Part shown: piece by piece, positions 11,641 to 24,725 of the stretch
Position numbering within the stretch: position 1 is the stretch's first letter
How the letters are laid out: each line of letters starts with the position of its first letter
Source: Hepsetus odoe
Taxonomy: Eukaryota; Chordata; Actinopteri; Characiformes; Hepsetidae
Reading direction: 5' to 3'
Assembly (NCBI GenBank): GCA_017165825.1
Contig: CM029384.1
Coordinates: 20,770,529-20,834,528 of the forward strand
Length of the DNA stretch: 64,000 bases
The notes under the pieces: generated by a model
The model's input: only the letters and a program-made list of their open reading frames with translations
Told to the model about the DNA's origin: nothing
Databases searched by the model: none
Program-made: the position numbers and the translations under genes

Positions 11641-13234
11641 ACTGCTGCAGACACTGCATTGGCCGGAAACCTGACTCAGGACTTCCATGTGGCTGGCGAG
11701 AATTCTCCCACTGGACCACCATTGCTTGTACAATAAGCTATTTCTGGTATTTTTCTGGTATTAAGTTAAATGTTTTATGCTTTTTCTAGGTAGACGTGCT
11801 CCCAGTTGCATTTTATTTGTATATTTATATATTTGTATTATTATCTGCATAGGCATAGTTGCATCTCTAGTTTAAAGTGGATTTGCATTGTAGAGTTTTT
11901 ATTTTTTTGGAGAATATTATTCTATAATTAAGAATTAAAATTAAACTAAATTTAATGTACTTAATTATATTTGCAAAAGACCTGGCATCATTTCCACATT
12001 TCCAATCAGTTTTTTCAAATAATTTTTTCACTTATTATTATTATTTTTTACTTGCAGATTCATTTTTTATTGAGATTCATATTCTTAATGGAAATATCCA
12101 ATCAAGTGCAGTGTAGAAAGAAGCTGCCCACCAATATGCTAATTTGTCTTTTTGCAAAAACCCTGTGAATTTACATGATTTAAATGTGTCAAGTGGTTGC
12201 AAATAAATAAAATATGTTATGCTGCTCGGCACTTTCTGAAAAGCAAGCTAGAAGATGACAATTGTGGCATGTTTTTTTCATGAGCAACCACTAGACACAT
12301 TCTAATCCTGAACTGTTACTGTCAAACAATTAGTCACAAAAAAACAAATATAAAATATGTTTACTCTGCACTTCTATATGCAGATATAATAATTCTGTAT
12401 AATAAAAAATAATAATAATAGCAAGATTATTTTATAATTATAATAATAATTATTAATATTAGTAGTAGTTTTATTAATATTAATATTTAAATATCCATAC
12501 TAAATGCGACAGGTATAGCTTTTATACTTTAGACAAATTGATTAATAAGATACTCGTAAATGGATATGAACACATCTCCAATCATGGAGTTCAGGTGTTT
12601 CAGCCACATCCATTGCTAACAGGTATATAAAAGCAAATATATAGGCATGCAGTTTCCATGAATAAACACAGGCAGCTGAGCAGTTGATATTGTAGACCTG
12701 AGTGACTCATGACAGAGTCATATAATGACCAGTGTATCGCCAACTGTGGGCTAGGTTTATGTAAAGCGAGCTGCGACTCAAAAACAGATGGATCAGTGAT
12801 GGGTCAGTAAATCTGAAATTAATTGCAAAAACCAGTTTTATTTCATACAAGCATATAAAATAAATTCCTTTTAACAGTTCCTACATTGTACATTACATTT
12901 CTAAAATGCTTATGATTTTTAAATTAATTTTTGCACTCTTTCAATCATTAGATTATGATGTTTAATGATTTATTTAGTTATATGTTTTTTTTTATTTTAC
13001 AAATTTTAGAAAAATACAGCACAATGCAGGAATGCCACTCCATTGGCCTAAACTTTAATTGAGTATTCAACACTTTTGTTTCACTTTGATGAGTGATTTT
13101 GGTGAAGTGAAATTAAAACGTTTAATGGACCTGATCTGATGTCTTTTAGAGAATATTAAATTAAAATTTGACTGTTATGGTTTAATTGCACTCCGTTACA
13201 ATCAATCATTGCTTTGCATCGTTGCCTGTTCCAT

Positions 13235-13420
13235 TTATATTTACGGCATTTAGCTGACGCTCTTATCTTATCTTCCGGTTTCTAATTGCAGGGATCGTCC
13301 CCTTGGAGCAACCCGGGGTTAAGGGTTTTGCTCAGGAACCCAGTGATGGTAGTGCTGGAGGTGGGAATCAAACCTGTGAACTCTTGGGCTGTAGACGAGT
13401 ATCTGACCACTAGACCACTA
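13235..13420 (-). repeat. tRNA-derived SINE (family B)
   Basis: On the + strand it begins ATTTACGGCATTTAGCTGAC (inverted tail), has GGGTTTTGCTCAGGAACCCA in the middle and ends CTGACCACTAGACCACTAG (inverted head). It lies in presumed fbxl16 intron 1. Confidence 0.7.
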
Positions 13421-14174
13421 GTTTTTTATTTTTTATTATTTTAAATCAGACGAGATTGTTGAAAAAAATGAACTAAATTATTTAAAACTACGAAATAACC
13501 TTACTTTTCAGATAATTTCGATAATTCACAGGGACGAGTGTGATCGCAATCATCTGCATGCATTTTAAATTTGAACTTTTTAAAAGTAAATACAGCAACT
13601 AGTGTGGGATATTTTAGAACCAATTGTCTACAGCAGAAATAAAAATGATCCCACTAAAAGGAGTAAAGATTTAAAAGATATACTCGTACTCAAATGTACT
13701 CAAAGTGTAAAAAAATTATTTTAAAGAGATGAAGCTGGGTTCTGTATTGATATTTGAACTGGTTTAGAATAGAATTAATATACTGTCTTTGTCCAAAATA
13801 AATCAGTTCGATCCATTTTTATTTGTATTTTTAAAATCATTTTTTGTCCATCATTTGAAAAGCAGCTGCCCTTCGAGTTGTCTTATTCTTTCATGTCGAG
13901 TGAACCAATAGGAACCATTGAATATTTTTCATGGTAAAAGTTGTTTTTAAATCCACTGGGCAAATGCTGAATGGCCTTAAAAGTTTTCAGATTTAATTTG
14001 AAATCTGAGACTTCACAAGGCATAGAATCAGAAGTGAATCACGGTGAATGTTGTGGCACGTTGGGAATTTACTCACTTTCTGAGCATCTGTAACTGAACT
14101 GAATCAAGTATGTCATCATGAGGTCCAAAGGTTTACACACCTATTCAATGAAAGTCTTTGTTTCTTTTTGTCAG

Positions 14175-14838
14175 GCTCTGAAAGCTGAACATGTCCACTC
14201 CAAGTGACCTCAAGTCTCCCTGTGTAACAAGGAACGGCATGGTCAAGCTGCCCCCCCAGCCCAACGGCCTCGGTTCGGCCAGCATTACAAAAGGCACTCC
14301 GGCCGCCAAGAACCGCCTGTGCCAGTCATCCTCGGTGCCCACCATCCTGCTTCCACCTAGTTTGCCCTATCACCTTGAGCCCCTGCCCACTGCTGCGTCC
14401 CTGCTGGGCCCGGACCTGGACACTAGCCCCCTGACAGCCATCAAGCCTCCTCTCAGGCAGTACCCCAAACCCCTGCTGGAGCGCCAGTTGGTGCTGGACG
14501 AGAAGGTGCTCAACCGGCTTCTTTGGTACTTCACCACTGCAGAAAAGTGTGTCCTGGCACAGGTATGCAAGACGTGGCGCAAGGTGCTTTACCAGCCCAA
14601 ATTCTGGGAGGGGGTGACGCCCATCCTGCATGCTAAGGAGCTCTACAACGTCCTGCCCAATGGAGAGAAAGAGTTTATCAGCCTGCAGGCCTTCGCTCTC
14701 AGGGGCTTCCAGTCCTTCTGCTTGGTAGGCGTCTCAGACTTGGACATTTGTGAGTTCATCGACAACTACCCGCTGTCAAAGAAAGGCGTCAAGTCCGTCA
14801 GTCTGAAACGGTCCACCATCACTGATGCAGGTCTTGAG
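14175..14838 (+). CDS. fbxl16: fbxl16 coding exon 1 (with 16 nt of 5' UTR)
   Basis: The acceptor ttgtcag ends at 14174, and the ATG at 14191 opens 216 codons ending ITDAGLE before the donor gtaaat. The exon encodes the Pro/Ser-rich N terminus, the whole F-box and the first LRR. It is strikingly GC-rich compared with the flanking introns. Confidence 0.93.
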
Positions 14839-17800
14839 GTAAATTCGTCGGTTTTTCTTATTCCTTTATTCCATTGCCACTACTAAACTATGCCAACTTG
14901 CTCACAGTGACCATTGGTGTCCTGGCCATTATTAAACAGGTTAAACGCTCCTTGTGCACTTTCCCACATTGGATTTAGGACGTTACGGCAGATGTAAGAG
15001 ATGTGCTTTCTGTAGCATGGGTTCTTTCTGAGCGCAGTCTTGTGTTGTCCTTTGTCTACATGGGTGACCTTCCACAGCCCACATGACATGCACAACAAAG
15101 CATTGGAGATGCTTACCAGCCCCGTAAGTATGACTGTATCTGCTCTAAGGAATGGTTAAGATAAGCGGCTAAAGCGGCTGTTGTTTTGTTTAGCCGTTGC
15201 TTGTGCATATTGCATATAGATCCTATTCAACTGTGCAAACTACCTAGACAAATGGATGTATGGATGGATGGATGGATGGATTAGAAAACAACAGTAAGAA
15301 GTTAGGTCCTGCTAAGTTCAGACAAATATGTTCAACTCTTCTAAAAACTTTAGGTCATTTTTTTAGGTCATTTTCTGTCTGTTAAGCACTTTCTAACAAA
15401 CAAAGTGCTGCAAAATCTCTGCTATACTTCATGTATTTGTGTGTCAGAGAGGGTCCGGCTCGGGTTTCAGAATTAGCAGTCGCACTTGGGTCTGGTTGGG
15501 TCACAATAGGTTGCGCAATACTCATCCTCCTCTTATAAAAGAACATGCAGCCATGATTCCACTCATCACACTTCCCTCTGAGCTGTTGCTATTCTAGGAC
15601 TGGTCTGGCGTTACCATGGTGAAAAGTCCAATCTTTAGTGATGCCACCCATGCCGTTGTCTCTCGAATGTTCATGCCCACGCCTGCTCGGACGCCCTCGT
15701 TCTGATCCGTGCCGAGCCGCGCGCCTCCCGGTCATGTACAAATAATCTAGGATGGCCCAGATACGACTGCACAAGGCCTGGACCATCACCAGGATCTCAA
15801 CAGGAGGCCAGGACCACAGGAGCTGGTGACAAGAGCGGTTTGTTTTAGTGAAATGAGTTCTTTGGGGCAGCGCTGCATGCAATCTGTGCTCTCCCTCGCT
15901 GACATCTCTCAGGGGGTTTGAATTGTACCCTAGTTGCTGGCCATTCTGGTCCAAATACATGCTTCTCATGATTAAGACATAATGCCATGTGTGCACTTGA
16001 TGAACACGCTGTTGCTTAGTGACGAAAGGCAAAGCAGTTTGCCTTTTTTTTTTTTCTTTTGTGGGCCAGCTAAGTAGGTCAGCAGAGTCAGGCCAGCCAT
16101 CGCCAAGTCATTTTTGAAAAAAAACTTTCTTACCCGCACATTTTGATGGGTCGATACCAGACCCAGTTTTAACGCATGGGCATGGATAAAGGATGGCCAT
16201 TCTGTTAAACTCAGCTATTGCACACTTGTAAATTAATCCTCTTTATGTAATTAAAAATGGTTGTGTAATTCGTGAGGAGGAACCGCATATTTGGACATTG
16301 CTCTTGGCAGCCCTGTTAATGAGGAATAAAAAGAAAAAAAAAAGGCTTTGCTGCGAACATGAGCGAGGTTAATCCTACCCTAACTGGGCTCTAGAAAGGA
16401 AAACAAAACCACGCTTCTCTCACACAAACGCAACAAAGGGTGCTTTGTTTCCCACTTTTATGAGGCTAAGCTTTATTTTTCTGGAAACGATGGAGCGTGC
16501 GGACTCTTTATCGGCCTGTTTTTTTGCGGCTGGCAGAGTTAGAAATCACGGTTCATTTTTTACGCCGAAAATTTCATAATGTGACTTTTCATTATGGAAA
16601 GATAAGCTTTGGAAGTATGGAATCACTTGTCACATGTGTGTCTTGATTTAAATGTTACATTTACTTAAGGAAACGCTTTACTTTACTTACTAAATACTAA
16701 ATTTGACATGCCATAAACATGTAATGGATGATGTGTTATTAGTTGTAGACTTTCATTAATTTAACATTGTAACTAGTATTGGTAACTGTCATGACAGATA
16801 CTAGAATATGTGATGTCATCATTTTAAATACCTGACATAAAAAGCTATATTATATCTGCCGTGTTATGTTTAAGGCTATGTCAGCGATACACAGCAGGAA
16901 AGATAAGAGTATCTCAATTCTTCGATGTTTTATTTAGCATTTCTGTATTTTATGCGGGGCAGTCATGGCTCAGGACTAAGTCCCTTGTCCTGAAAGTCAT
17001 TGGTTTCAGTTCCGGACCAGTACGGCTCCCTGGGTGCAGGTATTTCATCCCACTGCTCCTGGTGTGAGAAATTGAACAAACTTGATAATTCTCTGAACTG
17101 AGTAAATCATATATCCCAGTATACACAAGGCAGCAATGGCCTAGTGGTTGGGGAGTTGGCCACAGGATCGGAAGATTGTGGGTTCAATCCCCTTACCAGT
17201 AGGTTGCCCTGAGGTACCCTTGAGCAAGGTACCGTCCCCGTCACTGCTCCCCTGGTTTTTTAATAGCTGCCCCCTGCTGCACGGTGTTTGTGTGCATGGG
17301 TTAAATGCAGAGGTCCAATTTTGTTGTGGTTCACCGTGTGCTGTGCTGTGACCTCGCAATGACAAGAATAGTCACTTTCACTTTGTTTTTTCATTCATTT
17401 TGCTTTAGTTCAAAATGTTACACTTCCTAAAATGCAATTAGCAGTGGTACATAGTTATTACAGCTATTTTAAAATGAACTACTACTTTGATTCTCACTCC
17501 GTCCTAATCCATTTATTTCCCCCACTAACTGAAGCTTGTAAGGAACGACACATTTATTTCATGTTGTTAAAAACAGCTATTACACGCTCTTGAACAATGA
17601 TTAAGGCTACACCAACTTCAAAATTTGGAAAAATGATTAAACATTATGATACATTTTCAAACTTTCCAAATTCATTTGCAAACGTTTGGACAACATCACA
17701 GTTATTCCAAGCATTGAAGCCATTTTTCCAAACTCTGCAGCAGTTTTCAAACTCTTGAACAAAGGTTTTAACTTTTTGAACATTTCTAAGCTCTAAATGT

Positions 17801-20800
17801 GCATTTTCATTCCCAGTGTTCATTCTGCTCTACTTCTGGCTTTGTGTCATACAGTTATTGGGGCAGATTTGCTTTTTGGTAGCCCAACTGCATAATGTTG
17901 ATGATACCTTGATGATACCTAGGCCTGATTTAACTGAGCCAAAATTGGTTTTAAATTACGCAGAAATGTAAAATAATTGTGCATTTTCCGCTTTAAAGCG
18001 CAGTCCTTGCTTATCTCCGATGAAAAGCAATGCCAATAGAAAGGGACATTATGGAAGCATTTAAGTTTATCAGGTTTGAGCTTTTTTGCTCTGTAAAGCA
18101 GTGGACTTTTAAGGTGGTACAGTATTTATATAGTATAAACGTAATATAAGTAGAATTCGAAGAGTAGCCAGTGAGTAAAAATAGAAGGTGATTTATTAAT
18201 TCTGGTTATTCTGTGGTCCTGCCACTGGTTATTAGCAGATGGTATAGCTGTAGCTATGCATCTGCTATAAATAGCTAACCTTACCCCTCTGTTCTGTACC
18301 TCTTCAGGTGATGTTGGAGCAGATGCAGGGCCTGATGCACCTGGAGCTGTCGGGCTGCAATGATTTCACGGAGGCGGGCTTGTGGTCGAGCCTGAACGCG
18401 CGACTCACTTCGCTGAGCGTCAGCGACTGCATCAACGTTGCGGACGATGCCATCGCCGCCATCTCCCAGCTCCTGCCCAACCTGTCCGAGCTAAGCCTGC
18501 AAGCCTACCACGTGACGGACACGGCCATGGCCTACTTCACAGCTAAGCAGGGCTACACCACCCACACACTGCGACTGCACTCCTGCTGGGAAATCACCAA
18601 CCACGGTGTGGTAAACATGGTGCACAGCCTGCCCAACCTGACAGCCCTCAGCCTGTCCGGCTGCTCAAAAATCACAGACGATGGTGTGGAGCTGGTGGCT
18701 GAGAACCTGAGGAAACTGCGCAGCCTTGACCTGTCCTGGTGCCCGCGGATCACCGACATGGCCCTGGAGTACATCGCTTGCGATCTGCACAAGCTGGAGG
18801 AGCTGGTGTTGGACCGGTGGGTGTGACAGAAGACATGACTGTGTAAAGGGGTTCTCCAGAAATTATCAACTAAGTTCTGGTGCATCTGCGTAGTATGGTT
18901 GACTTTCTCCCACATAGACGTGTAGGAAAATTGGAGATGTTAAATTGCCCTTAGCTGTGGCTGTGAAAATATCTGTGTGTATCAGCTTGTCTTAGGTGTT
19001 TTGGCCTAACAGCGCTGGCACTGGCTTCTACACCCCTCCCACGACTCTGGTTTGAAAAAGTGTCTCAGATAATGGATATCGTATTTTCATATTTATTTAA
19101 TAGTTCATTCTGCAATCAATGATATTTCAATTGAACTTTATGTCTGTTCAATGAATTCTTCCAGACTGTATCTTTCCAGAGGGAAGAAGATGAGATCATT
19201 TTCCTTACCAGAATAAAATGGGCTTTCACATTCCTGACATATCAAATAGGATGCTGGAAAACCCTAGTCCAGGGTTGGAAACTTGGATAAACTTTAAAAT
19301 AACAACTTTTCTTAGACGGTCCGTCTCATCCAACTCTGTTACTGTTACAGCAGATGGTTCGTTGGACAATACACTTGGAAACTCAAGAAGATGATGTTCA
19401 ATCAGGAAACAATTTGCAAAATGGTTCCCATAAACAGCATCTCATGTCTCTGAGTAGACAGAGAAACAGTCTGATTTTATATATATATGTGGTATTAACA
19501 CATGTTAAATTGCAGGATTTCTAAGCTCAAATCAGCAATCGCGATGTAAAGTTAGCCATCTAGCTGTTGAAACATCAGCACTAGCAATGCTTTTTATGAA
19601 GAAAAGCACCATAATACCTTGAACAAAATCCATATTAACGCAGAAAAAGCTCACATTTGTGGGTTTCTCACATTTGTGGGTGTGAGCATGCAAAAGGCAT
19701 TACACCAGAGTCTGTATTTGGATCCGTAAACACAGAAAGTTTTGGTAGTAGATGACTAATAATCAAGTTCAAGGCTAAAAGTAAGAGTAAGAATAAAAAA
19801 TAAGTAATATTGTGTACTAAATCACTAATCTGTACCACCTTGATGAAGATCTAAATACCGTCTGAGCAGGTTTTGGAATGTTTTTATGGAAATGATTTGA
19901 ATGTTGCTGAGTTCTGCTGTAAGAGCTTCCGATATCAGATGTGAACAAAAAAAAAAGAGCTATTCCTTTATGATTATTTACTGAATAAAAAGCCTACATT
20001 TCATGGGGTTAAGTCAGTGCTGTTAGAACAAGCAGGTCAAGAATCTGCCACTTTGCTTGCAAAATAGTCAAATACAGTACCCTCAAACAATACCACCACC
20101 AGCTGGTGGGGGGTGGGGGTGCAGAGCCACAGCTGACAACAATCAGCAATCAGCAGCAGCGCTATAAAGCCGCAGCTAAATCAGTGCGTCTTTGTGTGAA
20201 ACACGGGAGCTGATCACTGGTCATTTTGTTATTTTGAGTTCTGGTTGACTGGGCGGTCAAAGCATCTCCCATAGTTTCCTTTGTGGGTTCAGTCTCCTGA
20301 GCCGATCACCCAACTCTTTTCGCATTGCTGCATTCACTCCACACTTCAGTATATAGGTGCTTTTACGGTGAAGCCACCGTCACCATATATTAATTAGTAT
20401 AGCAGTAATCAGAAAGTAGTCAGCACATACTGGCCTTCAGAGCTAAAAATGAAATTCAGTTTTTTTGTTTGATATTCCCAGTAAAGGTTTGGAATGAGTC
20501 TTAAAGGCATGTTATACGTTGTGTTTAGGTGTGTACGGATCACAGACACAGGCCTTGGATACCTCTCCACCATGTCTTCGCTGCGAAGTCTCTATCTCCG
20601 CTGGTGCTGTCAGGTAATTCTGCTGTAAACAGGCACTCTACACATGTGCGTGTCTGTTAAGCATTTACACAGGATAGGTCTTTGCTATATTGATCATTTT
20701 GAAGGCTGCAAAATGCAAATGTGTATACATGTAAATATTCTTCAGTGACTTTCATTGCTTTGCAATGAAGTTTTTTTGCTTTATTTTTAGGTGCAGGACT

Positions 20801-21596
20801 TTGGCTTGCAGCACCTGTTTGGCATGAGGAGTCTTCGTCTTCTCTCTCTGGCAGGTTGGTGAGATTACTGATTACTTTCTTTTCTTTGACTTCTTTCCAG
20901 AAATCGGAATGGTTTGGTGTGAAATGGTTCTTTTTAGGGAAATGTGATAACTGTAATTGGGCCAGGTGTCACAAACTGTACATCACTTTTTTAATCAGGA
21001 AACATGGGTGTCTTATGAGTTTTTATAATATGGATAAATGGAAAAAAAGATGTTTGTTTAGGCACAGTTTTCAGAGTTTCAGGTTAATGTCACCTGAGCT
21101 ATACACCGTGAGATGAGACAAAATGGCTCCAATGCTTTACATACAACAAAGACAACTTATAACTCCAGGAAAATAGAATTAAATCACCAATAATACAAAA
21201 AAAATGCAATTTACTATCATCAACTCAAAAAGTGTGAAGCCTTGAGATGGTCTAGCACAGATATTTTGAGATATTCCCTTTAATAAGAGAAGCGAGATTT
21301 ATGTTAAATACATAAATGTGCAAGAAAACTGAATTAATTTTAAATGCACAAAAAGCCTCTGATAAACTACTGTCATCTTTTGTCATCATGAGCTCAGGCC
21401 AAGAAGTGGGTCTCAGCCTGTGTTTTTTCTTCTTTGCATTGTGTCAGGCTGCCCCCTGCTGACCACAACCGGCCTTTCGGGCCTGATCCAGCTGCAGGAG
21501 CTGGAGGAGCTGGAGCTGACCAACTGCCCGGGTGCCACGGCCGAACTTTTCAAGTACTACTCCCAGCACCTGCCGCGCTGCATGGTCATCGAGTAG
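14191..21596 (+). CDS. fbxl16: F-box and leucine-rich repeat protein 16 (five coding exons, complete)
   Basis: Coding exons are 14191-14838, 18308-18816, 20529-20613, 20791-20854 and 21448-21596. All have GT-AG boundaries and join in frame to 484 residues; human FBXL16 is about the same length. The N-terminal 90 residues are Pro/Ser-rich. An F-box lies at about 99-141 (LLWYFTTAEKCVLAQVCKTW is its core). From about residue 170 the rest is leucine-rich repeats with the Cys-containing FBXL pattern (LSGCSKITDDGVELV, LDLSWCPRITD), ending HLPRCMVIE. F-box proteins normally link substrates to SKP1-CUL1 ubiquitin ligases. Mammalian FBXL16 is brain-enriched and reported to act atypically, not forming a standard CUL1 ligase and instead stabilising some substrates. 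The start at 14191 is the first ATG after an acceptor (cag ends 14174), and the protein from there matches the family. No frameshift or missing block is seen. Confidence 0.95.
14839..18307 (+). other. fbxl16 intron between coding exons 1 and 2
   Basis: 3.5 kb with canonical ends (gtaaat...ttcag). It contains a (GGAT)n run near 15252-15280 and a SINE at 17129. A 147-codon - strand open frame at 15589-16032 looks fortuitous. Confidence 0.85.
17129..17384 (+). repeat. tRNA-derived SINE (family A), near full length
   Basis: All landmarks are present: GGCCTAGTGGTTGGGG, GGGTTCAATCCC, GCAAGGTACCGTCCCCGTCA, GGGTTAAATGCAGAGG, GTGACCTCGCAATGACAAGA and a TCACTTTCACTTT tail. It lies in fbxl16 intron 14839-18307, sense. 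Confidence 0.85.
18308..18816 (+). CDS. fbxl16: fbxl16 coding exon 2 (LRR exon)
   Basis: The exon opens after ttcag at 18307 with VMLEQMQGLMHLELSGCNDF and ends GACCG before gtgggt (phase 2). It carries most of the leucine-rich repeats. The reading continues in frame past the donor for only four codons before a stop, so splicing is required. Confidence 0.93.
18817..20528 (+). other. fbxl16 intron between coding exons 2 and 3
   Basis: 1.7 kb with gtgggt...ttaggt ends. About 18920-19060 resembles a common fish repeat (GAAAATTGGAGATGTTAAAT, CTCCCACGACTCTGG). There is a duplicated CTCACATTTGTGGGT motif near 19650. Nothing else identified. Confidence 0.8.
20529..20613 (+). CDS. fbxl16: fbxl16 coding exon 3
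   Basis: This 85-nt exon lies between tttag and gtaatt. It completes the split Arg codon and encodes CVRITDTGLGYLSTM then SSLRSLYLRWCCQ, an LRR segment too short to stand out as an open frame. Confidence 0.9.
20791..20854 (+). CDS. fbxl16: fbxl16 coding exon 4
   Basis: This 64-nt exon between tttttag and gttggt encodes VQDFGLQHLFGMRSLRLLSL plus Ala and the first base of a Gly codon. Phase and sequence continue the LRR array exactly. Confidence 0.9.
21448..21596 (+). CDS. fbxl16: fbxl16 coding exon 5 and stop
   Basis: After gtgtcag, the exon encodes the last repeats (CPLLTTTGLSGLIQLQELEE) and the C terminus LPRCMVIE, followed by TAG at 21594-21596. Confidence 0.92.
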
Positions 21597-24004
21597 GTGG
21601 CCCTTTGAACCTTCATCATCACCAAAACCTTCTCCTTCAGACGAATGAACGAAAAACCAAACTGATGATTAACCCCATTTCATCCTGAGCCCAACAAGGG
21701 GAATCGACAAAGGGAAAAATAACATGTCGACGGCTGTGCGGCGGGAGAGGAACTAGAGAACGTAAAGAAGTGAGCTGGAGAAAGTGAGCGAATAGGCCTT
21801 GGCTGCTGGGAAAAGGAACAAAATGTAGAATTGCGAGGCTAGAACCTTTCATTAAACTACATAAATGATACTCAGCCATCAGCCTTCACAGTACACACGA
21901 AGACATAAACCATGACACAACTCCACCAAGATGAGCTGTGAGGCCTAAAAACATCTTATATTTCCTCCTGTAATCGTTTTTTTTTCTTCTACAAGTGAAA
22001 AAAAAACAAGTATGTTGCCGCCTCTCTGTGCGAGCTGGCTCTCTGAACTTTGGAAGAGAGGAAGGAACGATGGGAATGGGCAGGAATGGAGAACAGCTAC
22101 TGATACAGGGTCTCTTTGCTAATGTACAGCAGCGTCCACACTTCACACTGATTTCAGCCTCTCCAAGTCTACGTCTTGTGGAAAAAAAAATCGGAAGCTA
22201 TTAGGAGACGAACAGCCGCATAGAGTTTCGCATCAAAGCTGCACGCTTACTCGCTTCTTGTCATGTTTTTTTCCTTTTAAAAATATTATTTTTTTAAGTA
22301 TTTTTTTGATGATTAAGATGATGATGAGGAGGAGGATTACTGTGAATTTAATGGTGAAGGACAGGTTTCAGGACTTTTTTGAATAAAACGGGCATCCAGG
22401 TATGAAGAGGGCACGACACAGAATGCTGTCAATTATGGAAAGGTGATTTTATGTTTAGCTTTTTGTTTTCTTTTCGTCCACAAAGTTGATCTTTAATGGA
22501 CATTTGCATTTGGTCATTCCATTCAGGATTTAAGAATTTCAACAGGGGTATTGGAACCATTTAAAGACATTCCTGGGGTACAAAGGGACTTTGCTGTACA
22601 TACAGTAGATATTCCATTCGAGCTTGGCCTTTATACGGAACGTTCTTTGATTTCTCATTCTATTTTGGTGTCGATTGATATTAGTGACTTGTGTGCAGGT
22701 TTCAATATTAGTCCTCTGCTGCGTGAACTGAGGGTGTGTCCTGCTGCCGCTGCTACTGTGGGACCGAATGAAGGACACAGACTGTGCATCTAGGCCTGTT
22801 TGTCACCAGGCCCGACACATCTAATGTTGGAGCGAACGCATGTCATGATGTATATCAGTATAAAACAAACTACAAGAAAAGATTCCATTTGAATTTCCAA
22901 AGTGTCACATGACTACAGCCTAAAGCCAATGGGTTATCAGTACAGAGGCAATTAAGTGTTAAGGAATACTCCTGCATTTGGTTTCAAACCTCAGATCTAC
23001 TGCATCATAGCTTCTATATCCGCAATCATGTCGTCAGGTCTCTTGGTGCTCACTTACAGTAGAAGCCAATGGGCAGTTGCCGTTACCCGATACCTTTTTA
23101 GTCAAAAGTATTTTAAAACGAGGGAGTAATTTGCCCTTAAGGAGCAGTTTTTAGAGAGAAGAACATGGAACATTGGAACTCATTCCAAGCATAGTACTGT
23201 GGGTCGCTCTGATGGATGGGTGATCAGTCAAGGGTGGATGGATGGATGGGAAACCTGATCACCTTGGAAACGCAATTCAGTAACTGCCCAATGACTTCTG
23301 TTCCATTCTGGCAGTTAAGTTTTGGTTCTTAGGAATGGTACAAAAGGTACAACACAGATTCAGCAGACAGAGGTCAAATTAAAAATCACCAAAGTATTCC
23401 TTTAACATAGCAATGTAGATAAGCCTATTTAGATTTGCATCTCAACACTATTTCCCATAGGCCTGCTCTTTAATGCAGGGCCAGTGGCACCAATATCTAT
23501 TTTTTCTAACAGAGGCATGACTGTCAGCTTCACCTTCCGTTTACAATATATCTGTGTTGCCTACCTCAGGGCATCATGGAGGATATGAGGTACCAATACT
23601 CCATACACAGGGATCTAGATGAACTAGAGAAAGCCTCTATTTCTAGCACATTTGTTTTTGCCTGCCTGTCTCAAACCACCCATATGTCCTCTCTTGGGAC
23701 GATTGTGCTGCTCCCATCATTTCTAATTGGATTGTGCTGTGGTTTACAGTTGTGTACTATCGATATTAGAAGTGCAGAGCTTTAGCACTAATTGTTTTTT
23801 TTTTCCATCCCCAACAACAGCATCTGATCTTAGATGCAATAAAGACTTACAGGGCAAAATATTGTTCCTGTCATAGCAAAAACTCATATACCTGGAAAGG
23901 CGACTTTATAGAGAGGAAAACACCTTTTCACTAGTCACATCACAAACTCTTTCTGCTGGCATTTATTATGAAACAATGTAAAAAGGCGCTGGCCTTTAAA
24001 AAAT

Positions 24005-24120
24005 GTCAAAATCATTCATGTTTATGCAGGTTTATGTCAGGCATCACGTAGCCTTCGGGTAGTGTTTACATGGCTACGGGACACCTGACGTAAACCTGCA
24101 TAAGCATGAATGATTTTGAC
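24005..24120 (+). other. Long imperfect hairpin in the presumed fbxl16 3' UTR
   Basis: A 49-nt arm (24005-24053, GTCAAAATCATTCATG... to CGTAGCC) pairs with 24072-24120 across an 18-nt loop. The arms differ at only five positions, and several of these would be G-U pairs in RNA. This could be a structured RNA or miRNA-like precursor, or a small MITE inserted in the UTR. Confidence 0.7.
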
Positions 24121-24612
24121 AATTTCGATATGAATAAAATCACCGTTGTCACTCCCTTGAAAGTTTGAGGTAGCGTGGGCTTATGAACGCTGCCCTTCCA
24201 TAAAATGGTCAAAATTGCATAACTTTGGTATGACAGCAAAGATATGTATACTTTATTAAGCCTCGCTGCATACTATACTGAGTATTTTTTTGAATCAGCA
24301 GCTACTGAAGGTTGTTTACAATGGAGAATAGCACCTGAGGTCTCCTCACTAAGGATGCAGAGTGTTTATATGAAGCTTTTAAAGCTGATAATGACCTGGA
24401 GCAAGGCGTGGTCAGTGCTAGAAGTGAACAGGCTCCCCTCGGGCCAAGGCTTTTCATTAACCTAGGAACTTTGCTTTTGGGTCAACAGGTCAGAAACTGC
24501 ATGATGGCCGTGAAAGTGAAGGCCAGTTTGCTTTTTGGAACATTTTGGCTCAACAAGGCTTTCTTAACCCCCCCCACCCCCTCAAGGCCAGAGGCTGCTT
24601 CTTAGTGAGGAC

Positions 24613-24725
24613 ACACTTTTAAAAATAAAGGGGCCAAAAGGTGTTCTTTGGAGCCACAGAAGAACCACTTGATTTGATTTATTTGAAAGCCAAGAACCAT
24701 TTTGGAACCTTTATTTTTAACCGTG
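24613..24725. mobile_element. Short MITE with 30-bp inverted repeats
   Basis: The left end TTAAAAATAAAGGGGCCAAA followed by AGGTGTTCTTTGG is matched in inverted form by the right end (TTAAAAATAAAGGTTCCAAA and ATGGTTCTTGG on the other strand). It is a common kind of fish MITE, here in the presumed fbxl16 3' UTR. Confidence 0.6.

Larger units (their letters stand above)
9010..14174. other. Presumed fbxl16 intron 1, right part
   Basis: Contains the microsatellites at 9681, the LINE tail at 10670, SINEs at 11430 and 13235, and AT-rich sequence between. A pyrimidine tract and tctgtag at 10241-10250 could be a 5' UTR acceptor, but no clear donor follows. No coding sequence seen. Confidence 0.4.

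Noticed and set aside
14326..14631. 101-codon - strand open frame
   Set aside because: Antisense shadow of GC-rich fbxl16 coding exon 1.
15589..16032. 147-codon - strand open frame in an fbxl16 intron
   Set aside because: No recognisable domain, no splice or promoter context, and ordinary length for a locally GC-richer intron.
18553..18915. 120-codon - strand open frame
   Set aside because: It is antisense to fbxl16 coding exon 2 and shows no family features.
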